From: an uncultured Bacilli bacterium
Lineage (GTDB): Bacteria; Bacillota_I; Bacilli_A; RF39; UBA660
DNA: 12,735 nucleotides
NCBI GenBank assembly: GCA_944363755.1
Contig: CALVVC010000025.1
Location: 1-12,735, forward strand
Reading direction: 5' to 3'
Shown here: positions 1 to 5,387 of the stretch, piece after piece
Layout of the letters: each line of letters begins with the position of its first letter
How positions within the stretch are numbered: the stretch's first letter is position 1
Made by a program: the position numbers and the translations under genes
Notes under the pieces: generated by a model
What the model was told of the DNA's origin: nothing
Seen by the model: the letters and a program-made list of their open reading frames with translations, nothing else
Database searches by the model: none

Positions 1-1022
1 TTATCTGCTTCCTCATAAATACATGATATAACAATTTTCCCAGTTTTATCAATATATCCATATTTTCGATTGATTTCAATAGAAGCTAAACTTTCACTAA
101 AATATGTTTTATATTTATAAGTACAAGGAATAACTAAATTTCCAGTTGTATCAATATACCCATATTGTCCGTTTTCATTAACACGAGCTAAACCATTATG
201 AAAGTCATCAGCATGAGTATAAATGCATGGTATTGACTCATTCCCATTTTTATTAATATATCCATATTTCTCATTTTTCTTAACCTTAGCCAAACCTTCA
301 TAAAAATCTTCTGCTTCTTCATAAATACAAGGTGCAATATATTTTCCATTTTTATCAATATATCCATATTTTCCATTTTCTCTAACACGAGCTAAACCAT
401 CATGAAAGTTATATGCTTCCTCATAAACGCAAGGGATGGTCAAATTTCCGTTTGTATCAATATACCCATATTGTGCGTGATGAACACGAGCTAAACCGTC
501 ATGAAAGTCTTCTGCTATTTCATAGAAATAAGGAACAATCATCTTGCCAGTTGTATCAATATACCCACATTTTAGAGGCATTATACCTTCAGTAAGAGAA
601 AAACCGCCACCTTTTTCAACACGAGCTAAACCGTCATGAAAGTTATATGCTTTCTCATAAATGCAAGGGATAGCTAAATTTCCAGTTGTATCAATATACC
701 CATATTGTCCGTTTTCATTAACACGAGCTAAACCATCATGAAAGTTATATGCTTCCTCATAAACGCAAGGGATAGCTAAATTTCCAGTTGTATCAATATA
801 TCCATATTTTTCATTTTCATAAACACGAGCTAAACCATTATGAAAATCATGTGACCATTCATAAATACAAGGAATAACTAATTTCCCGGTTGTATCAATA
901 TATCCATATTTTTCATTTTCATAAACACGAGCTAAACCATTACTAAAATTATATGCTTTCTCATAAATACAAGGTATAATTAGTTCTCCAAATTTATTGA
1001 TAAAACCATATCGACCATTTTG
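1..1022 (-). repeat. Tandem ~102-bp repeats encoding ten WG units
   Basis: In-frame tandem units cover residues 82 to 421 and beyond. Unit lengths in residues, from the N-terminus, are 33, 34, 34, 34, 45, 33, 34, 34, 34, and a tenth that is cut. At DNA level the array is a mosaic: 134-195 equals 674-735 over 62 identical bases (540 bp apart), and 383-437 equals 719-773 over 55 identical bases (336 bp apart). Both offsets equal whole numbers of units, which points to recent unit duplication or gene conversion. The left end of the array is outside the window. Confidence 0.9.
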
Positions 1023-1265
1023 TGAAATAAGTTTTAAGTCATCATAATGAGGCTTTATATTTTTGCTTTCTTCTAATATACCATTCATAAAGTTAAGTCT
1101 TTCATCATCACTTTTGAATGTAATTTCATTATCATTATAAGATAATATGTATTTATATCCTATTATTTCATATCCCATATAATTTTTTATATCAAATTCA
1201 CTGTCATTAATTTCTATTATTTTGTTGTCTTTTTTTAAAACAATTTTATCTAAGGCTTTAAACAT
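1..1265 (-). CDS. WG-repeat (WG beta-repeat) protein, 3' end cut by window edge
   Basis: No stop codon is reached before the left edge, so 421 codons are visible and the C-terminus is missing. Residues 1-81 are a non-repeat N-terminal region with no signal peptide. From about residue 82 there are ten tandem units, mostly of 34 residues, with the pattern YGYID-T-GNL-IPCIYE-A-FHDGLARV. This matches the WG-repeat family (bacterial beta-rich repeats, usually assigned to binding or scaffolding; no enzymatic role is known to me). Nearly every unit has a Cys after IP. Unit 5 is lengthened, and unit 10 is cut by the edge. The ATG at 1265 has a G-rich ribosome site about 9 nt upstream. Its Arg codons are mainly CGT and CGA, unlike the AGA-rich neighbours, which may reflect repeat homogenisation or transfer. 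It lies 144 nt beyond the DUF1653 gene with no obvious terminator between. The family call is firm; the function is unknown. Confidence 0.9.
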   Translation of the reverse strand, partial: MFKALDKIVLKKDNKIIEINDSEFDIKNYMGYEIIGYKYILSYNDNEITFKSDDERLNFMNGILEESKNIKPHYDDLKLISQNGRYGFINKFGELIIPCIYEKAYNFSNGLARVYENEKYGYIDTTGKLVIPCIYEWSHDFHNGLARVYENEKYGYIDTTGNLAIPCVYEEAYNFHDGLARVNENGQYGYIDTTGNLAIPCIYEKAYNFHDGLARVEKGGGFSLTEGIMPLKCGYIDTTGKMIVPYFYEIAEDFHDGLARVHHAQYGYIDTNGNLTIPCVYEEAYNFHDGLARVRENGKYGYIDKNGKYIAPCIYEEAEDFYEGLAKVKKNEKYGYINKNGNESIPCIYTHADDFHNGLARVNENGQYGYIDTTGNLVIPCTYKYKTYFSESLASIEINRKYGYIDKTGKIVISCIYEEAD

Positions 1266-1409
1266 AAATCTATTCCCCCACATTTTTAATATCTAAATAT
1301 TTTTTCTATATTCTTTAGAAAACTTACTTTTCCTATCTATATACTTAATTAATTTTATATAAACAAATATTGATAATACGCAACTTAACCAGTATATTAT
1401 ATATCTTTT

Positions 1410-1670
1410 CTATTCTCCTTTAAAATTACCTCTAACGCTAACAGGCTCTATAAATTCAAACTTGTATTTCTGCTTAACATTAGGATATTTATCATGATTT
1501 ACTTCTCCTATAAAATCAGTTAATGGTCTTACAAAGCATGAGCCATCTTCATATAGCTTTCTATAAATAACAACATCTTCTAAGGTTTCACTGTCTTTAG
1601 CAAGTTCTTCAACTAAATAGTAATCTCCTTTAAAGTGCTTATATATACCATGTATTTTAATCTCTCTCAT
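1410..1670 (-). CDS. DUF1653 family protein
   Basis: This is a small soluble protein of 86 residues. It carries the DUF1653 signature: GIYKHFKGDYYLVEELA near the N-terminus (residues about 8-24), then SETLEDVVIYRKLYEDG, then FVRPL, and a C-terminal KYKFEF where family members often have a QRF-like ending. The family is widespread in bacteria and its biochemical role is unknown. The ATG lies two bases after the xseB stop. The only good ribosome site, AAAGGAG in the end of xseB, is about 16 nt upstream, so coupling to xseB translation is likely. It ends in TAG, and the same reading frame stays open for another 38 codons that would encode a hydrophobic segment (see findings). Confidence 0.88.
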   Translation of the reverse strand: MREIKIHGIYKHFKGDYYLVEELAKDSETLEDVVIYRKLYEDGSCFVRPLTDFIGEVNHDKYPNVKQKYKFEFIEPVSVRGNFKGE

Positions 1671-1672
1671 AA

Positions 1673-1903
1673 TTACGCTTCTACTTCTCCTTTAAATTCT
1701 GAAAGAGTTCCATCTTCATTTACAATAGATGTTAATGCTTTTTCAGCTTCTTTTAAGTCATTATCACAAGATAAAGCAAGTTTTGTAGCTTTTGTAAAAT
1801 AATCTATCGCTTTATCTAGTTCTACATCTCCATTCTCTAAGGCTTTAACAAGTGTTTCTAATTCCTCTATTTTTTCTTCAAATTTTTTTTCTTTCTTTTC
1901 CAT
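1673..1903 (-). CDS. xseB: Exodeoxyribonuclease VII small subunit
   Basis: This is the regulatory small subunit of exonuclease VII, which binds the C-terminal helices of XseA to form the enzyme that degrades single-stranded DNA. It has 76 residues, normal for the family. The protein is one helical hairpin with FEEKIEELETLVKALENGDVELDKAIDYF near the N-terminus, the usual XseB pattern (E-LE-IV--LE-G---L-----F). I prefer the ATG at 1903 to the ATG at 1909. The AGGAGG at 1912-1917 is 8 nt from the former and only 2 nt from the latter. That AGGAGG overlaps the xseA stop codon, so the two subunits are probably made in coupled fashion. Confidence 0.95.
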   Translation of the reverse strand: MEKKEKKFEEKIEELETLVKALENGDVELDKAIDYFTKATKLALSCDNDLKEAEKALTSIVNEDGTLSEFKGEVEA

Positions 1904-1915
1904 AATCATTTCCTC

Positions 1916-3169
1916 CTACTTTATGATAGCAGAAACACTACCATCTTTTAATTCTATATTTATTAAATCATCTTTCTTTAAGTCTTTTATACTAGTAATG
2001 GCCTTTTCATTAATTTTAATAATACCATAACCTCGCTCTAATGTTTTTAAAGGAGATAAGGCATCTAATTTACTAAGTAATAAGGTATACTTTTGTTTTG
2101 TCTTATCTAATATTACTAAGGGATTACTAAATAATGGTCTTGTTTTAATGTTATTTAATTTAATTTTCTTTTTATCAATAATAACTTTATAATTTTTAAC
2201 TAGGCTCTCTGTTAAATAATCAAGTTTTTGAATTTTAGCAGAGTATAAGTCTAAAGGATTATTTAAGATATAGTGACTTTTAATACTATCTAATCTTTTT
2301 TTCTTTAATTCAAGAATTGTTTTTATATTCTTTTGACATCTTAAATTCAACTGATTAATATAATTTATAACATCACTTTTATTAGGCACAGCAATCTCAG
2401 CTGCTCCTGTTGGAGTTGGTGCTCTAAGGTCTGCCACAAAGTCTGCAATAGTAAAGTCTATTTCATGACCTACGGCACTAATTATTGGTATAGGACAATC
2501 AAATATAGCGCGTGCTACTATCTCTTCATTAAAGGCCCATAAATCTTCAATAGAACCTCCTCCTCTACCTACTATTAGAACATCAAGATTATAGTCTCTT
2601 GCCCTATTTATTTGCCTTACAATATCTTCTTTAGCACCTTCCCCTTGTACTAAACTTGGAAAAAGTATTACTTCAGTTAGTGGAAATCTTCTATTAATAG
2701 TAGATATTATATCACGAATAGCAGCCCCTGTTGGAGCGGTAATTACCCCTACTTTCTTAGGTATTTTAGGAATAGGTTTTTTTCTTCTTTCATCAAATAA
2801 ACCTTCACTAGCAAGTTTTTTCTTTAACTGTTCAAAAGCAACATAAAGATTTCCTACTCCATCTTCCATCATTTCATTAACATAGATTTGGTACCCACCT
2901 GTCGCTTCATAAACAGATATTCTTCCCGTTACAAGTATCTTCATTCCATCTTCTGGGGTAAACTTAACTTTACTAGCACTACTTGCAAACATAACAGCGT
3001 TAATCCTACTACCTTCATCTTTAATAGTAAAATAAAAGTGTCCTCTAGTATGAGCTTTAAAGTTAGATATTTCTCCTTTTAAATAAACTTCTCTTAAGTT
3101 AACATCATTATCTAACTTATATTTTATATATTTAGTTAATTGACTAACAGTTAAATATTCTTTATTCAT
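1916..3169 (-). CDS. xseA: Exodeoxyribonuclease VII large subunit
   Basis: This is the catalytic subunit of exonuclease VII, a cytoplasmic nuclease acting on single-stranded DNA in both directions during repair. It has 417 residues from the chosen start. An N-terminal OB-fold covers about residues 5-100 (LTVSQLTKYIK, then LKGEISNFK, then GHFYFTIKD). The catalytic domain follows, with VGVITAPTGAAIRDI at 140-154, GRGGGS at 201-206, EDLWAFN at 208-214, and AVGHEIDFTIAD near 232-243. The C-terminal region is Lys-rich and helical and ends in the family's LSPLKTLERGYGI element. The frame can begin at a GTG (3181) or at ATG 3172 or 3169. ATG 3169 has GAGG 6 nt upstream and gives the usual short lead-in, so I chose it. 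It overlaps the end of nusB, indicating translational coupling. Confidence 0.96.
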   Translation of the reverse strand: MNKEYLTVSQLTKYIKYKLDNDVNLREVYLKGEISNFKAHTRGHFYFTIKDEGSRINAVMFASSASKVKFTPEDGMKILVTGRISVYEATGGYQIYVNEMMEDGVGNLYVAFEQLKKKLASEGLFDERRKKPIPKIPKKVGVITAPTGAAIRDIISTINRRFPLTEVILFPSLVQGEGAKEDIVRQINRARDYNLDVLIVGRGGGSIEDLWAFNEEIVARAIFDCPIPIISAVGHEIDFTIADFVADLRAPTPTGAAEIAVPNKSDVINYINQLNLRCQKNIKTILELKKKRLDSIKSHYILNNPLDLYSAKIQKLDYLTESLVKNYKVIIDKKKIKLNNIKTRPLFSNPLVILDKTKQKYTLLLSKLDALSPLKTLERGYGIIKINEKAITSIKDLKKDDLINIELKDGSVSAIIK

Positions 3170-3569
3170 CATTTTCCTCACTATGATAAATATTATCTAA
3201 AACACCATTTAACATTTTTGTAACTTTTTCATCACTATATTTTTTAGAAATCTCTACCCATTCATTAATACTAACAATACTAGGAGTCTTTTCATATTTT
3301 AACTCATAACTAGCAAGTAAAAATAAGGCTTGATCTACTTTATTTAATCTATTTAAAGTCCAATCTGTCATATATTTATTAACTAAAGTAGTTAATTCAT
3401 CTTTTTTTTCTATAACACCATTAACTAGAGAATTAATAAACTCATTTTCTACTTCATATTCTTCTTTGATCAAATCATTTACATCATAATAAACGTGTGC
3501 AGCATCAAAAATATTTATTTTATAAATTATACGAAGAGCTATTTCTCTTACTTCATTTCTTGTTTTCAA
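3162..3569 (-). CDS. nusB: Transcription antitermination factor NusB
   Basis: NusB binds boxA RNA with NusE (S10) and supports antitermination on rRNA operons. The protein is 135 residues, all helical. It shows the NusB pattern: REIALRIIYKI at the start, DWTLNRLNKVDQALFLLASYEL in the middle, and then SINEWVEISKKYSDEKV with MLNGVLDNI near the end. I chose TTG 3569 (MKTRNEVREIALR), which aligns with the short N-terminus normal for NusB. An upstream GTG at 3578 would add three residues and lacks a well-spaced ribosome site, whereas GAGTGAT sits just before the TTG. It is the first gene of the nusB-xseA-xseB cluster, a common Bacillota order; the ispA often found next to it is absent. Confidence 0.95.
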   Translation of the reverse strand: MKTRNEVREIALRIIYKINIFDAAHVYYDVNDLIKEEYEVENEFINSLVNGVIEKKDELTTLVNKYMTDWTLNRLNKVDQALFLLASYELKYEKTPSIVSINEWVEISKKYSDEKVTKMLNGVLDNIYHSEENDE

Positions 3570-3593
3570 AAGTATCACTCGCTTTCTTACTTT

Positions 3594-3622
3594 ATTTTAT
3601 CAAAAAATGTCACATATGAAAA
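3594..3622 (-). promoter_or_regulatory. Candidate sigma-A promoter for nusB operon
   Basis: Read on the minus strand, TTTTCA (3617-3622) is followed after exactly 17 nt by TAAAAT (3594-3599), about 25 nt before the nusB start. Matches to consensus are 4/6 and 5/6. The region is AT-rich, so chance matches are common, but position and spacing are right. Confidence 0.45.
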
Positions 3623-3649
3623 GAACAAATATCAAAAAACATTTGTTCT
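3622..3649. terminator. Inverted repeat, possible minus-strand terminator
   Basis: AGAACAAAT (3622-3630) and ATTTGTTCT (3641-3649) form a perfect 9-bp stem with a 10-nt A-rich loop. Read on the minus strand the stem is followed by TTTTC, so it could stop minus-strand transcripts arriving from the right before the nusB promoter. It is low in GC, and it could instead be an operator between the divergent nusB and micro-gene promoters. Confidence 0.4.
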
Positions 3650-3672
3650 ATTAAAAAATGTATCTTGTTCGA

Positions 3673-3701
3673 TTGATTATCTATATCATATGTGTTAATA
3701 T
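3673..3701 (+). promoter_or_regulatory. Candidate extended -10 promoter for the micro-gene
   Basis: TTGATT (3673-3678) is followed after 17 nt by TAATAT (3696-3701), which is preceded by TGT, an extended -10 element. Transcription would begin near 3708-3711 and give a leader of about 70 nt before the micro-gene ATG. Matches are 4/6 in each box plus the TG dinucleotide. Confidence 0.45.
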
Positions 3702-3732
3702 ATCTGTTAGGAATACTTAGTAATGGGTGTTT

Positions 3733-3772
3733 GCTTCTTTCTAGCAACTGTTTTAGGGGGTTAGAAAGGAGT
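3733..3772 (+). promoter_or_regulatory. Leader hairpin that buries the micro-gene Shine-Dalgarno
   Basis: GCTTCTTTCTAGC (3733-3745) pairs with GTTAGAAAGGAGT (3760-3772) over 13 contiguous positions, three of them G-U. The right arm contains the whole AAAGGAG ribosome site (3765-3771). In the folded RNA the site would be closed to the ribosome. SD occlusion of this kind is a known feature of many type I toxin messengers; that it operates here is inference from base pairing. Confidence 0.65.
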
Positions 3773-3779
3773 CTTATTT

Positions 3780-3848
3780 ATGAGTAAAAAAGATTTTCTG
3801 GTAGTAATACTATTGATTATCATTATACTTTTAATACTATATAAATAG
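3780..3848 (+). CDS. 22-residue hydrophobic peptide, type I toxin-like
   Basis: The ORF has 22 codons from ATG to TAG. The peptide starts MSKKDFLVV, continues with an uninterrupted run of Ile, Leu and Val, and ends in LYK. It is a single predicted membrane helix flanked by lysines, so insertion in the cytoplasmic membrane is likely. A strong ribosome site, AAAGGAG, lies 8 nt upstream, and the gene has its own candidate promoter and terminator. Size and build resemble known short membrane toxins of type I systems such as Ibs, but I recognise no specific family by sequence. It stands alone between two minus-strand genes and reads opposite to both. The alternatives are a non-toxic small membrane protein or a chance ORF. 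The SD, its occluding hairpin and the 5'-3' complementarity argue against chance. Confidence 0.65.
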   Translation: MSKKDFLVVILLIIIILLILYK

Positions 3849-3879
3849 CACCCTTAACATCAATTGTGTAAGGGTGTTT
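3849..3879 (+). terminator. Hairpin directly after the micro-gene stop
   Basis: CACCCTTA (3849-3856) pairs perfectly with TAAGGGTG (3869-3876), with three further pairs beyond a bulged G. Only TTT follows, so it would be a weak terminator on the plus strand. It starts one base after the stop codon. It may serve as a stability element, or as the 3' end of an antisense RNA read from the right. Confidence 0.45.
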
Positions 3880-3891
3880 CCCAAATTTATT

Positions 3892-3934
3892 GAGGCAAAT
3901 ACCCATCTACCAAACTAGGTATTCCTCTTTTTTT
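3892..3934 (+). terminator. Strong intrinsic terminator of the micro-gene transcript
   Basis: GAGG plus AATACC (3892-3903, with a 2-nt bulge) pairs with GGTATT plus CCTC (3918-3927). The 10-bp stem is followed at once by seven T residues (3928-3934). This would end a transcript of roughly 225 nt started near 3709. Its left arm is also one side of the 15-bp 5'-3' complementarity. Confidence 0.65.
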
Positions 3935-3937
3935 ATA

Positions 3938-3960
3938 ATATGTAAAATTTCTTTACATAT
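3938..3960. repeat. 9-bp perfect palindrome downstream of the membrane gene
   Basis: ATATGTAAA (3938-3946) and TTTACATAT (3952-3960) form a perfect inverted repeat with a 5-nt loop. There is no T-run on the minus-strand side, so it is a poor terminator for the gene ending at 3978. It overlaps a possible minus-strand -10 (rc of 3935-3940) and could be an operator or a 3'-end stabilising hairpin. Confidence 0.4.
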
Positions 3961-3977
3961 ACATATTACCATAAATA

Positions 3978-4499
3978 TTACTTTCTAGCAAGTAGCTTTA
4001 ATAATCTAAAACTATTGACTGGTCTATATAAAAGAAATAAAAACGAAGTCATTATAGTACTTGTAAACAAAAGAAAATTAATAGTAGTAATGTTTTGGTA
4101 TAATATTAAATTTAAAACTGTTAAGATAAAGAAAGCAATTAGTAAGATAAAGCATTTTATTCTAAATGATTCATTCTTCTTATGCATTTCTCTTAGTTTA
4201 TATAAAGAAACTTTCTTACCTTTCTTTTTAAAGATGTTTTTAATAGTAGAGTTTGCAATCAGAGTTATAACTACACCAAAGATTATGCCAACTAAGACTA
4301 TAAATAGATATGAATATGGTAAATGATAACTAAAGCAAGCGAAAGCAAGATAGAAAATTAAGCCAATAATAATACCAATTACTCCTACTATATTACAATT
4401 ATTATTTTTATTATCACTAGTATAAACTAACTTATCATTAAAATTATAATGGTAGTTTATATTCTTTTTAGTATCTTTATATACTAATACATAATTCAT
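3978..4499 (-). CDS. Four-helix membrane protein, unknown family (paralogue A)
   Basis: The protein has 173 residues and no family I recognise. A conserved soluble N-terminus (MNYVLVYKDTKKNINYHYNF) precedes four predicted membrane helices at about 37-58, 63-83, 114-134 and 140-158. The loop between helices 2 and 3 is Lys/Arg-rich (KNIFKKKGKKVSLYKLREM), so it should be cytoplasmic, with both termini also inside. No catalytic motif is visible. Its ATG overlaps the TAA of the upstream gene by one base (TAATG), a clear sign of translational coupling. It is a close paralogue of the protein at 6477-7001, sharing long runs such as NDKLVYTSD, LPYSYLFI and ITLIANSTIK. The two gene starts and the sequence just upstream are similar at DNA level too. 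Confidence 0.85.
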   Translation of the reverse strand: MNYVLVYKDTKKNINYHYNFNDKLVYTSDNKNNNCNIVGVIGIIIGLIFYLAFACFSYHLPYSYLFIVLVGIIFGVVITLIANSTIKNIFKKKGKKVSLYKLREMHKKNESFRIKCFILLIAFFILTVLNLILYQNITTINFLLFTSTIMTSFLFLLYRPVNSFRLLKLLARK

Positions 4500-5323
4500 T
4501 AGTTACCATCCCTTTTATTTTTTCTACTACCATTAAGTAAAATATATTGCCTTTCTTTAGGAGTATAATTTTTTTCTAAAACATCATTAATTTTAAGTAA
4601 GATGTTAGTCATTTTTTGTTTTCTAGTATCAATATCACCACTAGTTTTAATATTATTAAATTTATTTATTAAAGTACAAATGTTACCATCAAATTCTTCC
4701 TCACTAGTAGCATTGTCTATATTAAGTGATACTTTATTTTCATTTGCATCTATAAATAGTTCTTTATAAGTATCTGGTAATATTCCTTCTCTCTTATATA
4801 TTCTTTCAACAATAGGGTATTTAATAATATCATAAAAATCACGATTATACTCCATAGCATATTCGTACAAAGCTGTTAATGTTTCGTAGAGATAATCTGT
4901 AATTTTAGGAGTTTTTCTACTGTATACCCATTCACCAATATTTTCTGATACAATTTTACCATTTGAAAATGACATTACAAAGCTTTGAATTACATGGTTA
5001 TTATTTGTTACAAAATATTTGCAATATGATAAACTAAAGCTATTATCTGATGAGAGAGTTAATTTAATATATTCACCTTCGTAAAAAAATTCGTTATTAT
5101 TATATATATCTACATCATTATTAATTAGGATATTATTATTTTCTATATAAACACCTTTCAGATCATCTTTTGCCGTACTTAACTCTATACAATCTGGACA
5201 TGGGGCATTAAAGAGAACACCATCTTTATCATCAAGCAAAGAAAGCAATATATCACTTGCTATGGGATTATCCTCTAATTGTTTGCACCTACGTTTTAAC
5301 AATTGTTCTAAATTATATTCCAT
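4499..5323 (-). CDS. Hypothetical soluble protein with CPDC motif
   Basis: The protein is 274 residues and I do not recognise the family. The N-terminal region is helical and basic (LEQLLKRRCKQLEDN). A CPDC pair, a possible redox or metal site, sits at 42-45. The middle (about 58-135) looks beta-rich with many Asn, and the C-terminal half looks helical, ending in a Lys/Arg-rich tail. No signal peptide or membrane helix is seen. The frame can start at GTG 5332, but AGGTGAT just upstream is spaced for ATG 5323, which I use. A strong promoter precedes it. It overlaps the start of the downstream membrane gene by one base, so the two are probably made together and may act together; that link is inference. 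Confidence 0.8.
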   Translation of the reverse strand: MEYNLEQLLKRRCKQLEDNPIASDILLSLLDDKDGVLFNAPCPDCIELSTAKDDLKGVYIENNNILINNDVDIYNNNEFFYEGEYIKLTLSSDNSFSLSYCKYFVTNNNHVIQSFVMSFSNGKIVSENIGEWVYSRKTPKITDYLYETLTALYEYAMEYNRDFYDIIKYPIVERIYKREGILPDTYKELFIDANENKVSLNIDNATSEEEFDGNICTLINKFNNIKTSGDIDTRKQKMTNILLKINDVLEKNYTPKERQYILLNGSRKNKRDGN

Positions 5324-5358
5324 TTTAATCACCTATTTCCTTCATAAATTTACTTTAT

Positions 5359-5387
5359 ATTATATATTTAAATATCGCAAAAAGCAA
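5359..5387 (-). promoter_or_regulatory. Strong promoter for the CPDC gene / membrane gene pair
   Basis: On the minus strand TTGCTT (5382-5387) is followed after exactly 17 nt by a perfect TATAAT (5359-5364). It lies about 36 nt upstream of the ATG at 5323. It is one of the best promoter matches in the window. Its -35 box touches the 26-bp tandem repeat in the leader of the divergent adenosine deaminase gene. Confidence 0.65.

Larger units (their letters stand above)
3723..3906 (+). repeat. 15-bp inverted repeat linking micro-gene 5' and 3' untranslated regions
   Basis: ATGGGTGTTTGCTTC (3723-3737) can pair with GAGGCAAATACCCAT (3892-3906) in 15 contiguous positions, two of them G-U. The arms flank the 22-codon ORF and its first hairpin. 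In the transcript this would join the 5' end to the left arm of the distal terminator. It overlaps the outer part of the SD-occluding hairpin (3733-3737), so the structures are mutually exclusive in part. Confidence 0.65.

Noticed and set aside
188..595. Open frames at 188-388 (minus) and 413-595 (plus) within the WG gene
   Set aside because: Both are out of frame with or antisense to the repeat array and exist only because the repeat is periodic.
1..1022. Regular ~100-bp repeats as a CRISPR array or non-coding satellite
   Set aside because: The repeats keep one open frame, differ mostly at synonymous or conservative sites, and encode clear WG units; there are no unique spacers.
1410..1412. 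TAG read as an amino acid, fusing the DUF1653 protein to the hydrophobic extension by genetic-code change
   Set aside because: TAG is the natural end of XseA, and the normal-length C-terminus is reached there, so TAG acts as a stop in this genome.
2888..3082. Plus-strand open frame inside xseA
   Set aside because: It is antisense to the conserved OB-fold of XseA, has no ribosome site, and its composition follows the opposite gene.
3495..3698. Plus-strand open frame over the nusB start and intergenic region
   Set aside because: It overlaps the NusB N-terminus antisense and runs through the inverted repeats and promoters; no ribosome site is present.
3823..3906. 27-codon minus-strand ORF antisense to the micro-gene
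   Set aside because: It starts with an ATG but has no Shine-Dalgarno site and is not hydrophobic; it probably arises by chance opposite the structured 3' region.
3723..3906. A miniature transposable element bounded by the 15-bp inverted repeat
   Set aside because: No target-site duplication flanks the arms, and the interior has a ribosome site, ORF and hairpin better explained as one mRNA. A genome-wide search for further copies would reopen this.
4015..4326. Plus-strand open frame of about 100 codons opposite membrane paralogue A
   Set aside because: It is a shadow of the coding strand; the corresponding stretch in paralogue B does not support a conserved product, and no ribosome site precedes it.
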